Positions 37,432-48,200 of a DNA stretch of 64,000 nucleotides are shown here, piece after piece (positions within the stretch are counted from its first letter, which is position 1; every line of letters begins with the position of its first letter). The stretch lies in NCBI GenBank assembly GCA_030248215.1, contig JASANG010004020.1, positions 186,001 through 250,000 of the forward strand, written 5' to 3'. The position numbers were made by a program, and so were the translations under genes. The notes under the pieces are model-generated. The model did no database searches. It worked only from the letters and a program-made list of their open reading frames with translations, and was not told the origin of the DNA. The stretch comes from Enoplolaimus lenunculus (lineage: Eukaryota > Nematoda > Enoplea > Enoplida > Thoracostomopsidae).

Positions 37432-37839
37432 ATGGTAAATAATACCTGTCCATATATAACAATAATCATAAAGTTAATTGTGTACCGCCATCCACGTATT
37501 TGAATGATCAATTGAACCTGTACACGATTAGGTAGCCCAACTAAACCCTGCTCGAGGGCCTAAAGTGTCGAGCATTGTCCGCGCATAATGGAATTCATTT
37601 TACTAAATGCCCTCATGTAGACCTTTACCATGTGCCTCTCGTTGAAATTTCGAAGCCAAGAAATTGAGATATACACTGATGGATTACTGCTGCTGGATTG
37701 CTGAAATTGTCTGAAGCTGTAACATGTCAATCAGAGCGGTTACTAAAATGTTGCTTCTATGAAACTGAAACTATTGTTTGGTGGAGCACAACTAGAGGTG
37801 CAGGTGGGGTAGCAATAACCAGCCTTTTTTCTTTCTCGA

Positions 37840-37993
37840 CAGGCCCGTAGCCAAGGGGGGCCAGGGAGGGGGCTGGACAACTTTGGGTCCCCTCGAAAGT
37901 TTCAAACATTGCTTGTAACTCACTAGAAAACCTTTGATTGCCCCTCCTGAAAAATTTTAGCCCCCCTAGCAAGGTTAGCCGACTACGTGCCTG
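37840..37993. mobile_element. hAT-type MITE, CAGGCCCGTAGCC family
   Basis: CAGGCCCGTAGCCAAGGGG at the left and GACTACGTGCCTG at the right. Flanking octamers TTTCTCGA and CTTCTCGG agree at 6 of 8. A related fragment (ATAGCCAAGGGGGACCCAGG) lies at about 36210-36310 in intron 3 of the four-span gene. Confidence 0.65.
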
Positions 37994-38837
37994 CTTCTCG
38001 GGTTATAAAAACAAAAACTTGTATTAGGTTTCATCTGGCTTCACACTCGTTTCGTTCACAAGGTTTTTGCCACTGTTGTGCCTCTTCGCAAGCTGCGTCG
38101 CAATTTCGGTTGCACCCCTGACTATAGTTTTTATGCATACAAAAACAGTATTGCGGCCAATGTTTGAATATTTGCCCACCGTTACTGTTCATTAAGAAAA
38201 CCGTGTGAAATTTTGAAAAACATCCGGTACTAAAAATGTTTAATTTTCCCACGCTATCGGAAAGCTAAATGGCCGCAGCATGAGTTGGATTTTTACAATT
38301 CTCATTTGAGCGGTACAGCGACTACGGAGTTCAAGTGGATCCCGCTCCGGCCTAGATTCCCAACTGAGATTAGAAACCAATCATTTCAGGATTCGCCACT
38401 GTCTGCGGCTGTTATTAACTGACGAATTGTCTGATTTTGATTTTCATACTCTCAACGAAGAACATTCAGTTTTTATTTCGGGTTATTTTTGAACAGAGTG
38501 AAGACCTGATTGTGTGCCGTTTGAGACATTCTTTTTTGCCAAATATATTTTTTATTTTGTAATATAATTTTATGCTATCGATGTCAATGCCTTCATGCTG
38601 ATAAAGCCTCGTGTATCATGCCGCTGTAAGCTTCGAAGGCCAATTACAGACAGCATAGGGAATAGATTATAAAGGTTGTGGGTGTGTAACAGCTTAAAGC
38701 CTTTACTACAACAGCTGTCTGGTGCGAAAAGGCATTTGATGTTTTGTTCTTCTCCAGCCAGATGGTGAACGCTGACCATGACCGTAATAAAAACATCCTG
38801 AAATGCGTATACCCGCGAGTAAAACAATTGGAAACAC

Positions 38838-39013
38838 TACACTGCAAAAAATGGTGAGTTAAATTGACTCTCTCCGAGATACGCTTTTCTTGACTACACT
38901 AACTGAGTCAAAATTTGATTCAGCCGGCGGAGTCAAATTTCGACTCAGTAGTGTAGTCAGGAAAAGCCTATTTCGGAGAGAATCAATTTGACTCACCATT
39001 GTTTTGCAGTGTA
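38838..39013. mobile_element. Palindromic Tc1/mariner-like MITE, TGACTC family, copy 1
   Basis: Ends CACTGCAAAAAATGGTGAG and its inverted partner finishing GTTTTGCAGTG, flanked by TA on both sides (a TA target duplication). Nearly palindromic, with AGTCAAATT/AATTTGACT words. Confidence 0.7.
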
Positions 39014-40853
39014 ATAGCAGTGATTACAGTTATAATATTAACAGCATTTAAACAATTTTTTAATGTTGAGTTTTGTACTTTTATGCCATTGTGTTATTTT
39101 CTCGCGACTTTGTTCAGAGTACAGTTTTAAACCGAATTTGCAAGCGGTCGACCAGAAAAATTCAACGAACAGTGAAAGTTGTTAAGAATGTGAAATATGC
39201 CAAAAAAAAGTCAGCTTTTACTTTTGGTGTATAATTATTAAAATCGAGAGAAATTTATCAGATTTTGACCAATAATTAACGACCTGCCCTATCAGGGACT
39301 AAATCCGCCCGTTCCAATCCGCCTGATTGCACCCCATGCTCCACTTCCGTGTCTGTTGTTATCAACACGCAGTGCCGTGTCTGGTATGTCAGGCGCGCCC
39401 GCAAACTTCAATGCCTCCAAAGATTACACACTCTTACCCAAGTTCTTTTTAAATCCACCCAAATTTTCTGACAGACTCAAAAATAAACGCGGGTATGGGA
39501 AGGAAATTTTGGCACGCGTATAGCCGCTGGTAAAGAATTTCAAAGCGCGGGTAAAATTTTGTGATTCTTTGCCAGCCTAAAATTTTCATAACAAACTTGA
39601 AACCTGATAATATAGAGCTACATTATTTTTAAACTGCTTTTACGGTATGCGTGAAAAATAAGTATACGCTCCTGAAATGGTGCTGCTAAATCGAAAAATA
39701 TTTGTGGCTGTTTGAATGGCAGCAACAATATATCTTATTCAATTTGCTCATATTCTGCGCGTTCCTGTGAGGTTAGACTTTTCTTTGGCTTGGAACAATA
39801 TGTTTACAGCTTTCTGACGTATCGTTATAAACACAGCATTTAAGTGACTATCGTGAATGACTATTTATCATTAAAATATACGAGGAAAAGAAAATAGCGG
39901 AATACCTTCCCTTCGATTTTTAGCGCATGTATGGCAAAGTAAAACGCGATGCAACTCGAATCTTTGACATAGTATCTCTATATACAGATATATAATATAC
40001 ATTTAAATCGGTGTAGCGCCTATATACCACTCCGTTAGTTGGTGATTGGTCTTGTAGCTTTCGCACCTGTGAATGATGAGGTTCGAAATTCAGCACATTT
40101 TTCATATTTGATTTGCATTTATCGCTCACTGGTGAGATAGATACTGTACGCAAATGAATAATATTATAGGAAATTAAGAACGTCGACAAAAGGACCAACA
40201 CAAATCCCACAGAGTTCCAATATCTGCACTAAAACGGCTGTCGTATGTCACAGGTGTACAGAGCATGCGCAGTTACTGTTTTATGGAAATTTTACTTTCG
40301 CTGCTGTAATTTCAAAAAACTTCAAAAACGTTTCTATTTTGCGCAATATATACGCTTGGAACAGACAGATACCCATAATTCGGTGACCGTGACTAACCTT
40401 GCTCTAGTTGTTTTAAAGCGAAGATTTGAATGTTTGAAATATACGATGTCAAAGACGTTACATTTACAAGTTTGCAGTTATTTTTGCAATTATATTTAAA
40501 AAATATATACATGTTAATATTCTGCGTGGTTTGAACAATTTTCAAAATGTAGCGTTTTTGTGAAACCGAAAGAAAATTAATAATTTTTCTGTTTGATTTG
40601 AATATAAACGCCGTTTATTTATTGTATGTATAACATAATGCAAACTTTTTTCTACTGCAACGCAATCGTGCGTTAGAATTGATAATTGTTTCGTTGGGCC
40701 AGCCTGTTGCTATCATATCTACTAATTGGGTCTTTTCGGTTACTCCTTTCATTTTGGGTCTATACCCGACAAAGAAATCTTTGGATTCGACGCTGCCGTA
40801 GCCTGATTCAATACACCTCATGGATATAAATTCTAAATTATATTACATAAAAT

Positions 40854-41020
40854 ATGGCCCATAGAGTCAGTTTACGCTTTAGACTAATTATTGTTGCTTA
40901 GGCTTAATAGCTTAGGCTTAGGCTTAGTCGTAGGAACAGGCTCATCCTTACGCTTAGGCTTAGGTTTAGGCTTAGGAATATGCTTACACTACTGTTCCGG
41001 CTTTGTCCTATACATTGGCC
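40854..41020. mobile_element. TTAGGC-rich MITE copy
   Basis: Starts near TGGCCCATAGAGTCAG and ends CTGTTCCGGCTTTGTCCTATACATTGGCC, with the longest clean TTAGGCTTAGGC runs of the window. It lies 210 bp upstream of the receptor start codon. Confidence 0.6.
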
Positions 41021-41232
41021 TAAAATATGATCTGAGTCTGTAGAAACGTAAAAATAATTCAGTCAATGTTCCAAGAACTGTGTCTCTCGATTTCAATTAA
41101 TTGGGGAGACTGTTTAATTTAGGAGGGCGTAGGGCATGTATACCTGATAAAATATTTTCTTTCAGAGTAGTATTTAATCCGCGAGACTAAACCTGTATCA
41201 GGTGATTTGTTAATGTTTAGACTTGTAGAACA

Positions 41233-44200
41233 ATGAGCAATCAGCATTGGACTGTGTTCCTTTCGACGGTGATAATTGTAACATTGGACTATTCAAGTAA
41301 GCAATTCTATGCATTTGTGTGCTTTCGGTATCTAACCGACAGGTCGTAGTTACACTGTTTTAACCCCTTCTCACATTGAGTTGCCTATAGGCAACTCAGC
41401 GCAGTGTATATACGTTAAATAATATATTTCCACCGTATTCAACAATTGCAACACGTATACATAGCACTAAATCACCATAAGACGTGAGAGCCCCCTCGGG
41501 CTCGAGCGTCAAGCTCCTATAGCTGAGTGGTGATGGTATACGCCTCCCACTCCAGTCACTGGAGTTCAAATCCTAGCATAAAAGTAGGTCTCAGGGGAAA
41601 CAGAAAATATTCATGTGAGAAAGGGTTAATATTTGTGTGATAGTATAGGCTGAAAACCAGGAACCTGGAGTTCTATAACAACTTGTGTCACAAGTACGTA
41701 TATTACGCCTCCCACTCCAGTCACTGGAGTTCAAATCCTAGCATAAAAGTAGGTCTCAGGGAAAACAGAAAATATTCATGTGAGAAAGGGTTAATATTTG
41801 TGTGATAGTATGGGCTGAAAACCAGGAACCTGGAGTTCTATAACAACTTGTGTCACAAGTACGTATATTACGCCTCCCACTCCAGTCACTGGAGTTCAAA
41901 TCCTAGCATAAAAGTAGGTCTCAGGGGAAACAGAAAATATTCATGTGAGAAAAGGTTAATAATTGTGTGATAGTATAGGCTGAAAACCAGGAACCTGCTG
42001 GAGTTCTATAACAACTTGTGTCACAAGTACGTGTATATGATTTTAGTCGCCAAGCTGGGCTGTATACGGATTTAAGGTACGGTCTTAAAAACCATTTGGC
42101 ATATTAAAGAATGTGTATCGTTTTGAGCCTGTATCTGCTTGACTTTGATGTATTATTCCCGTATTCTCAAATGTGTGCAGCACCTATTGCCAGCTTATTG
42201 GCGATAAGTCTTGTAACTTTCGAATCAGCGAATGGCGAGCTTGAAAATTCACCAGTACTACATTTGAGAATACTGTCTCAATCACCTATTCATGATGTAT
42301 ATACATACATATTTGTGTTGTTGACAGAAACGCAAGTTAGCTTAAGTTTGCCATCGCTCATATATTTTCAAACCTTTCACAAAGTTTAAATAAAATTTAA
42401 CGATTAGCGGAGCTCAATACAAAGTAAAACTTAGGATAGCCGAACTGGTTCAGTTTTAGCGCTATTCAGTGGCAAATTCGCAACGAAATTATATACAAAA
42501 TTTCACAGTAAACCTGGTGCAGATTCAGTTTAGACCAATTGGTATTTTAATATTTACCTTGTAAAACCAGTTTTCCTGCGTGCTGATGTTTATTTTTAGA
42601 AAAGTCACATCAAAGAACTGTGTCATACTCGTCTGTTTCCAATGCGTATAAGGTTTAAAGAATTATATAAATTGTGGTTCACCCCAAATTTAAAAAGAAC
42701 AGCAACTATCCGGTGTTTAAATTTTCAGGATCACAATTATCGCAAATTTCACCATCTGCCGGCATTAATGAAAACCTGCTCGAGTCCGTTGGAACTGTGA
42801 GTGCCGGTGCTCCTGACCCGTTTTCTGGCATTTTGCTATCGAATTCTGGCAAAGAAGAATGCGACCATTTCAGTTCAATCTTGGTCTTGAGATGCGTGTC
42901 GCCGTTAATTGAGAAGCACACCAAAAACCAAATCACAAAACACGTACCCGCACACAAACCACGAATATTGTCATAAAACTATAAATTTTTGTCGAGATGC
43001 TTGGGGGGGGCCCCGCCCGGGGGGCCCCCCCCCACCCCGTACATGTGGATTATTAGAAGTACATTTGATATGTAAAAATAATAAATTTCCAAGGAACACA
43101 TGTCTACACCGATCACACCAAAGTACACACATGAATTTGGCGGAACTTCAGAAAAACATATACACCTGTAATGCACCTATAGGAGCGTAGCTAGCAATTT
43201 TGGTTTGGATATGGACACACGGAAACAACGTTTAAATAAATTTTTATACTTTGTATTTAAATCAATTTTTTCTAACGGATATTTTTCACCGTAACAAATG
43301 TTTTATGATACTATTGAAGGAGGCCACATAATATATACTTGCCCCTGTCTACCTACATCCTTTTATGCATATCAGCCTTCCAAACACAAAATCTTCCAAC
43401 AACGGTTCCAAATATATCGCATATGTATCGAATGCAGTGGTGACCCGAGAAAAGAGGGAGACTGATATTTTTATTGGGATTCTCCAGAGTGTACCCCGCA
43501 CTGTTTTTTCGGTTACGAACTGTTATTTATTGTTAACCCGCCTTCCGTCGCCCTTCGTTACTGATATATATCCGCATCCGGTATTTATTGAATTAAACGT
43601 TTCTTTGTCTTATATAAAAAGCTTACTTTCAAAACGTAAGTATGCTTTAAAGTTTTAAGCTGAGCTCTATTTGGGTCTGGAGTTATTTATGCACTACCAA
43701 TATGGATAATTGACATTCTTGGACTCTAAAATTGGGGTTTAGGGACAATATCTGCTTACGGAATGTTAATAGGGATACGGACTCCTATTAATTATACTCA
43801 AAATGGGGACCCCCTTTTATAACCCCCTCTTATTCGGGTAACTACAGCAAAGCTAAAATTATATTAGTTGCATATTTTTGACTTTTTGAGTGTTTTTCTT
43901 AAATTATAGGTATACTAAGCACTATTCGGCAAGTGGCCCAACAGCGGATCCAAATATAATCTGCTCATTGTACGACGATTATAACAAATGTGCTCCGGCA
44001 TCTATTCGAAAAGCATGCAAGTCAGTTTTTAAACCTTTCATATTTCAAATGAGTTCACTGTAAATCATATATACTCAATCACAGTTTTAACGTATAATCT
44101 GTCAAAAACGGATGTGCAATATTAAAAAACATTAATTTTATTTTATTAATCAAATCCTACGCGTATTGAATATAAAGAGTTGAAAATATTGTTAACCCAT

Positions 44201-45214
44201 AAGTGCCGTTCGTAATAGTTTTTCCGCTTTCTTTAATATATAGGACTGGTAACCGGACCTGCACGAATATTAATCTTTTTGTTGAGGTCTGTAGTCAACC
44301 AAACATCAAGTCATCATATAAATTTCACTGGGACAATCGGAAATTGCATATAATTAAACCTAATTTTAAGCTTCTGCAGGGCGTTCGCAAATTTTGTTTA
44401 GCGTCAGTGAGTTTTACAGGCGGGGCGAATCGCTTGACTTAAGCCTACGATCAGTGTCTGTTTACATTTCAGCAGATTTGTTGCGAGCGTTGAATCGGTG
44501 TACAGCTACGTTTGTGGTCCGGCTGTCAAAACAAATTTCACACGAACTTATCGATGCCTTGCGACTCAAGAACGACATCCAACTGTGATCGGCTGCGAAC
44601 GCAATGTTACTGCACACTTGCGTGATATTGCAGTGAATGCAAAAAATTCTTCTGAAGACGAACGAAACAATCAAAGCTGTAACGCGATTCGAAGTTATTT
44701 CAAATGTGTCAAGGTATCTAAAACAAGTATTGCTTAGCAAGTTTTGGTATTTTATGTATTTTTTACAGCCGTTTGGTAAATACATCTTTCGATTAATGAT
44801 CATGTATTAACCAACGTTAACTTTAGTATGCATTTTTTCAAACCTAAAGCTGTTTGCGATAAATTTTAAGACCATTTGTAGCCTTAGCATTTTTATGGGA
44901 ATTTTTGACATTAAAATACTTTTTAGAATAGCCACCACTGCTTAGGTAGTAGATGAGCAAAAAGAGTTCTAGGGGGCATGGGAAATTTTCATAGCATAGA
45001 GCTACGTATTTAAATATTGGCAAAAATCCGTATTTGGTCCATGGTGGTGTACGCTTCAGTATTTCATACAATTCAATATATTTTAATGCTTGGGCGGTTT
45101 GATTGTAGAAGCATTTTGTGAACGAGTGTGGGACAGAAGGTTGGTTCGTCAAGAAACAAGTCACTGTTCGCTCAACAACCGTTGGAGTGGCGAATTGTAG
45201 TAATTTAGAAGAAC
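41233..45214 (+). CDS. N-terminal signal peptide and cysteine-rich modules of the receptor
   Basis: Exons 41233-41296, 42729-42903, 43910-44020, 44473-44713 and 45109-45214. The first encodes MSNQHWTVFLSTVIIVTLDY, a typical signal peptide, and ends CAA|GTAAGC. Later exons carry repeated cysteine spacing: CSLYDDYNKCAPASIRKAC and CNAIRSYFKCVKKHFVNEC are both C-x8-C-x8-C, and CDHFSSILVLRC is C-x10-C. Several N-glycosylation sequons (NFT, NVT, NSS, NQS) support an extracellular protein. The layout resembles the invertebrate DUF19 / T20D4.11-like secreted family, an assignment from memory of the cysteine pattern. The 42729 exon needs a phase-2 donor; the best is GCC|GTTAAT at 42904, which is weak, so an undetected small exon or a different donor is possible. 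Confidence 0.6.
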
Positions 45215-48200
45215 GTAAGTGTACCATACGTTTTCTTGACACGTATATGGTCTGCCATGGAGCCACAAGGCAGTGTGAGTCGTATATTACAGGGCAGCAT
45301 GTTGAAAAGATAAAATCGAGAAAGCCTATCAACGCAAAAATCAGCTTATGTGCTTGAATAAAAACGTTTCAAGTGATTCAAACTAATATGGATATACAGC
45401 AGGATAATCCGCTGACGGTACTGGGGGAATTCATGAAAAAAATTTTCCGTTCTATTTGGTGGTTTGCAGGCAAATGTTTTCTGATTTCAAAAGTAGAGGG
45501 TCGTCCTTTTGTCCCGCTAGGCTTAGGCTTAACACAAGGCTTGCTTATGCGTATGTCAAAGTTTTAGCCAAAACGAAACCAAATTGTAAGCCTTCACCTT
45601 AAAAACTGCCCTGAATTGAATACTATTAAAACCAGGGCCGGATTAGCCGCCTACATACCCCGATCTGGAAAGACCACCCCAAAGAGCGGCTTCAACCCTA
45701 ACAAGATTTTAAACAAAAATTGATTTTAATTATCGCATGGGGCCCCCACTCTGGTATTTTGAGGGGAACCCACATATGCCTGGTCCTGCGCTGTACTAAT
45801 CCAATCACTACTCACTGTAACCGTACGTTTTTTACAGAAGATCCAACGGAACCGATCTGCAAACGCGGGGGCCAGTGTCATTGTAAGGACGGATTTAAAT
45901 TAACTAAAGACAAGACCAAGTGTGAAGGTAACTCGAATTAAAAAGTCTAGAGGAAAAGTGTATATACAACATTCGAAACCTATGGTTAGATATAAGGTGT
46001 GGTGCTTACTGTAATGCCAGTAACGCGACATGAGCGACTATACAACTCAGACTTGGACAAAATCGTGTTGGTTGGGAAAATCTGAATCATAGCTTCAGAT
46101 TTTGCCTACCAACCCGGGAATTTAAACTAAATGCACAAAGTACCTACCTAAAATACTAAAATCTAGGTTTAAATAGGAATTGTAAGGTGCTGCACTAGTT
46201 TGCGTTTTATTCAGGCTTTTACCAACATTGGCCACAAATCTATGCGCTACTCTGATCACAAACTAGACATTTATTTTTTGCTAGCAAAAATCTTAACTTC
46301 ATTTGCACCATTCAGCACTTTTAACAGGCTTCAAGGCAGGCTTACAGCTCCAAGCGGTCAAGAAAAAGAAAAATACTTTTAACAGGATTTACATTAATCT
46401 TACAGATGCTAAATGTCGAAAAAAACTATTATACATGGCTTATACCCACCCTCCTGAAATGTCATCCTACCTCTAAAGTTAACCGTGGCCAAGTTATAAT
46501 TATGTGTTTTATAGACTTCGACGAATGCGCCCATAACTTTGGGCTTTGCAGTCAATTGTGCATCAATACACTGGGATCATACGAGTGTCGCTGCGATAAA
46601 CGCTACTATTCCATTAGCAACCAAGATGAACAGACGTGTATTAGAAATGATATTGGTACATTTGCCCATTCGAATTTTAGTTTACTCTGAGTAAAAATGT
46701 AAACAGTTGATGCGAAAAATATAGAAATCGTATTTTTGGTAAAATTTACGCCATAATTTCAAGGGTTGCGCTATACTCGATGCGCGTCGCCGGACGCCGC
46801 TGCCCGCCAGCGCACGACACGATAAAATTGCATATATTTTTGTTAGCAGCGAATATCGGCGAGCGGTAGAGTCCAGCACAGTAAAGCAGAGCGCAACACT
46901 AGCAATCTGTTTTGCGAATTCCTTAAACTATTCAGAAATATTGCTTCCGTTTGAAACAACAAATTGAATATTGCAGTTGATGGATCTATGATCATACCCT
47001 TACAGGCTGTGATGTCATCGTTTTGTAGACAAGCCTATTTACATCGGCTACAATAAAATGAAGAATCACGTATTAAAAACGGTCATACAATACCTCAATT
47101 ACTACAAGTTTAAAAAGTTGTTATCTCTAATGGCCCGGTACCGTGGGCACATTTAAAATTACGACAATTCCAGTCAGTGGCGGATCTAGGATCTCAAAAT
47201 GTGGGGGGGCAAAATTTCACAGGTAAGAAACTTACTTTTGACTCATACACAAACCACGAAGTATTGTCACAAAATTGCTATATAATTTTTGTTGAGATGC
47301 TGTTGGGGGGGCACGGCCGGGGTGGCCCCCCATGGATCCGCCATTGATTCCAGTATTTTGTGATTCTGTTTACCTTTGCGAAGCCACTCGTGCATAGACA
47401 TCGTTTATAATTACATTTACCAGTTTTGTTTCAGATCCGGTATCGGTCATGTTCGCCCACGGTCAAAGCGTTTGGAATATTTCACAGGACGGTGAAAAAT
47501 TTCAACTACTTCGAGCTGGCCTTCAAAAAGCTGCAATGATCGATGTTGATGTTCGGGTATGACAATGAAACTCGTCGAACCATTTTTAGCGGATTTCAGA
47601 AAACTTTTCGGAAACTTTGGGCATAAAATACTGCTACGTTTTTTCGTGTTCAATGGTGATATAAAAGTTTTGTTACTTATGTATAGAGATGGTCCTGAAC
47701 AAAATCGGAACCATTAGGCTTTCGCTTAGAATGTAAGATTTTTGCGCTTCAGGTTGGGATTAGGACATTCACTGAAGCTTGGTTTAGACCTAGGTTTAGA
47801 CTTTGCTACCATATTAGGTTCGAGCTTGGTACGACTTGAGCACAAATTCAAGCTTACCCTGAGTTTTTAATAATTTACCTTTAGGAGCGCCGGCTGTATT
47901 ATGTTGATATTGGGTCAAACAAAATACAACGCATTCGCTTCGAAGGTGCGTTTCCACAAACCGTCCAAGATTTGGAAGTTGACAGTACTGAAGGGATTGC
48001 ACTGGACTGGATTGGCAGGTAAGTAAATACCAGTTTTGGTTTATGTAAGGGTCATAATAACAATGATAACACATGGTGTATATTAAAAGTTTCTTTACAC
48101 CGTTACATATAACTTTGTGGCACACCTACAAGTTATCACCCAACTGTTTGTTTTATATTTATTGTTTGGTATAACGAAACAACACGTCACCCAACCAGTT

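Larger units (their letters stand above)
37432..41232. other. Gene-free spacer between the four-span and receptor genes
   Basis: A hAT MITE (37840-37993), the TGACTC MITE (38838-39013), a SINE-like fragment (40020-40110) and a TTAGGC MITE (40854-41020). The remaining open frames have no support. Confidence 0.45.

Noticed and set aside
38031-38252. Cysteine-rich minus-strand ORF (CNRNCDAACEEAQQ)
   Set aside because: The cysteine part overlaps a CCGGAA-family MITE terminus (GGTTGCACCCCTG). No signal peptide or splice context is present.
42111-42389. 92-codon ORF starting MCIVLSLYLLDFDVL before the receptor exons
   Set aside because: Its core matches SINE-like sequence also present at 40020-40110 and 48690-48790, so it is repeat DNA.
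42706-42957. Minus-strand 83-codon frame beginning like a signal peptide (MCAGTCFVIWFLVCFSINGD)
   Set aside because: It is the exact antisense of the plus-strand 42729 exon, which has a good acceptor, correct phase from the signal-peptide exon and cysteine modules matching its neighbours. The minus frame has no donor at its end.
44203-44442. Extra exon between 44020 and 44473 (frame with RTCTNINLFVEVC)
   Set aside because: It ends at a good GTGAGT donor, but in phase 0, which would break the frame into the 44473 exon. Direct joining of 44020 to 44473 is in phase and gives a coherent cysteine pattern.
45720-45837. Upstream continuation of the first EGF exon (LRCTNPITTHCNRTF)
   Set aside because: The frame is open through the acceptor and adds cysteines, but their spacing does not make an EGF and TTTTTTACAG at 45837 is a clean acceptor in phase with the previous exon.
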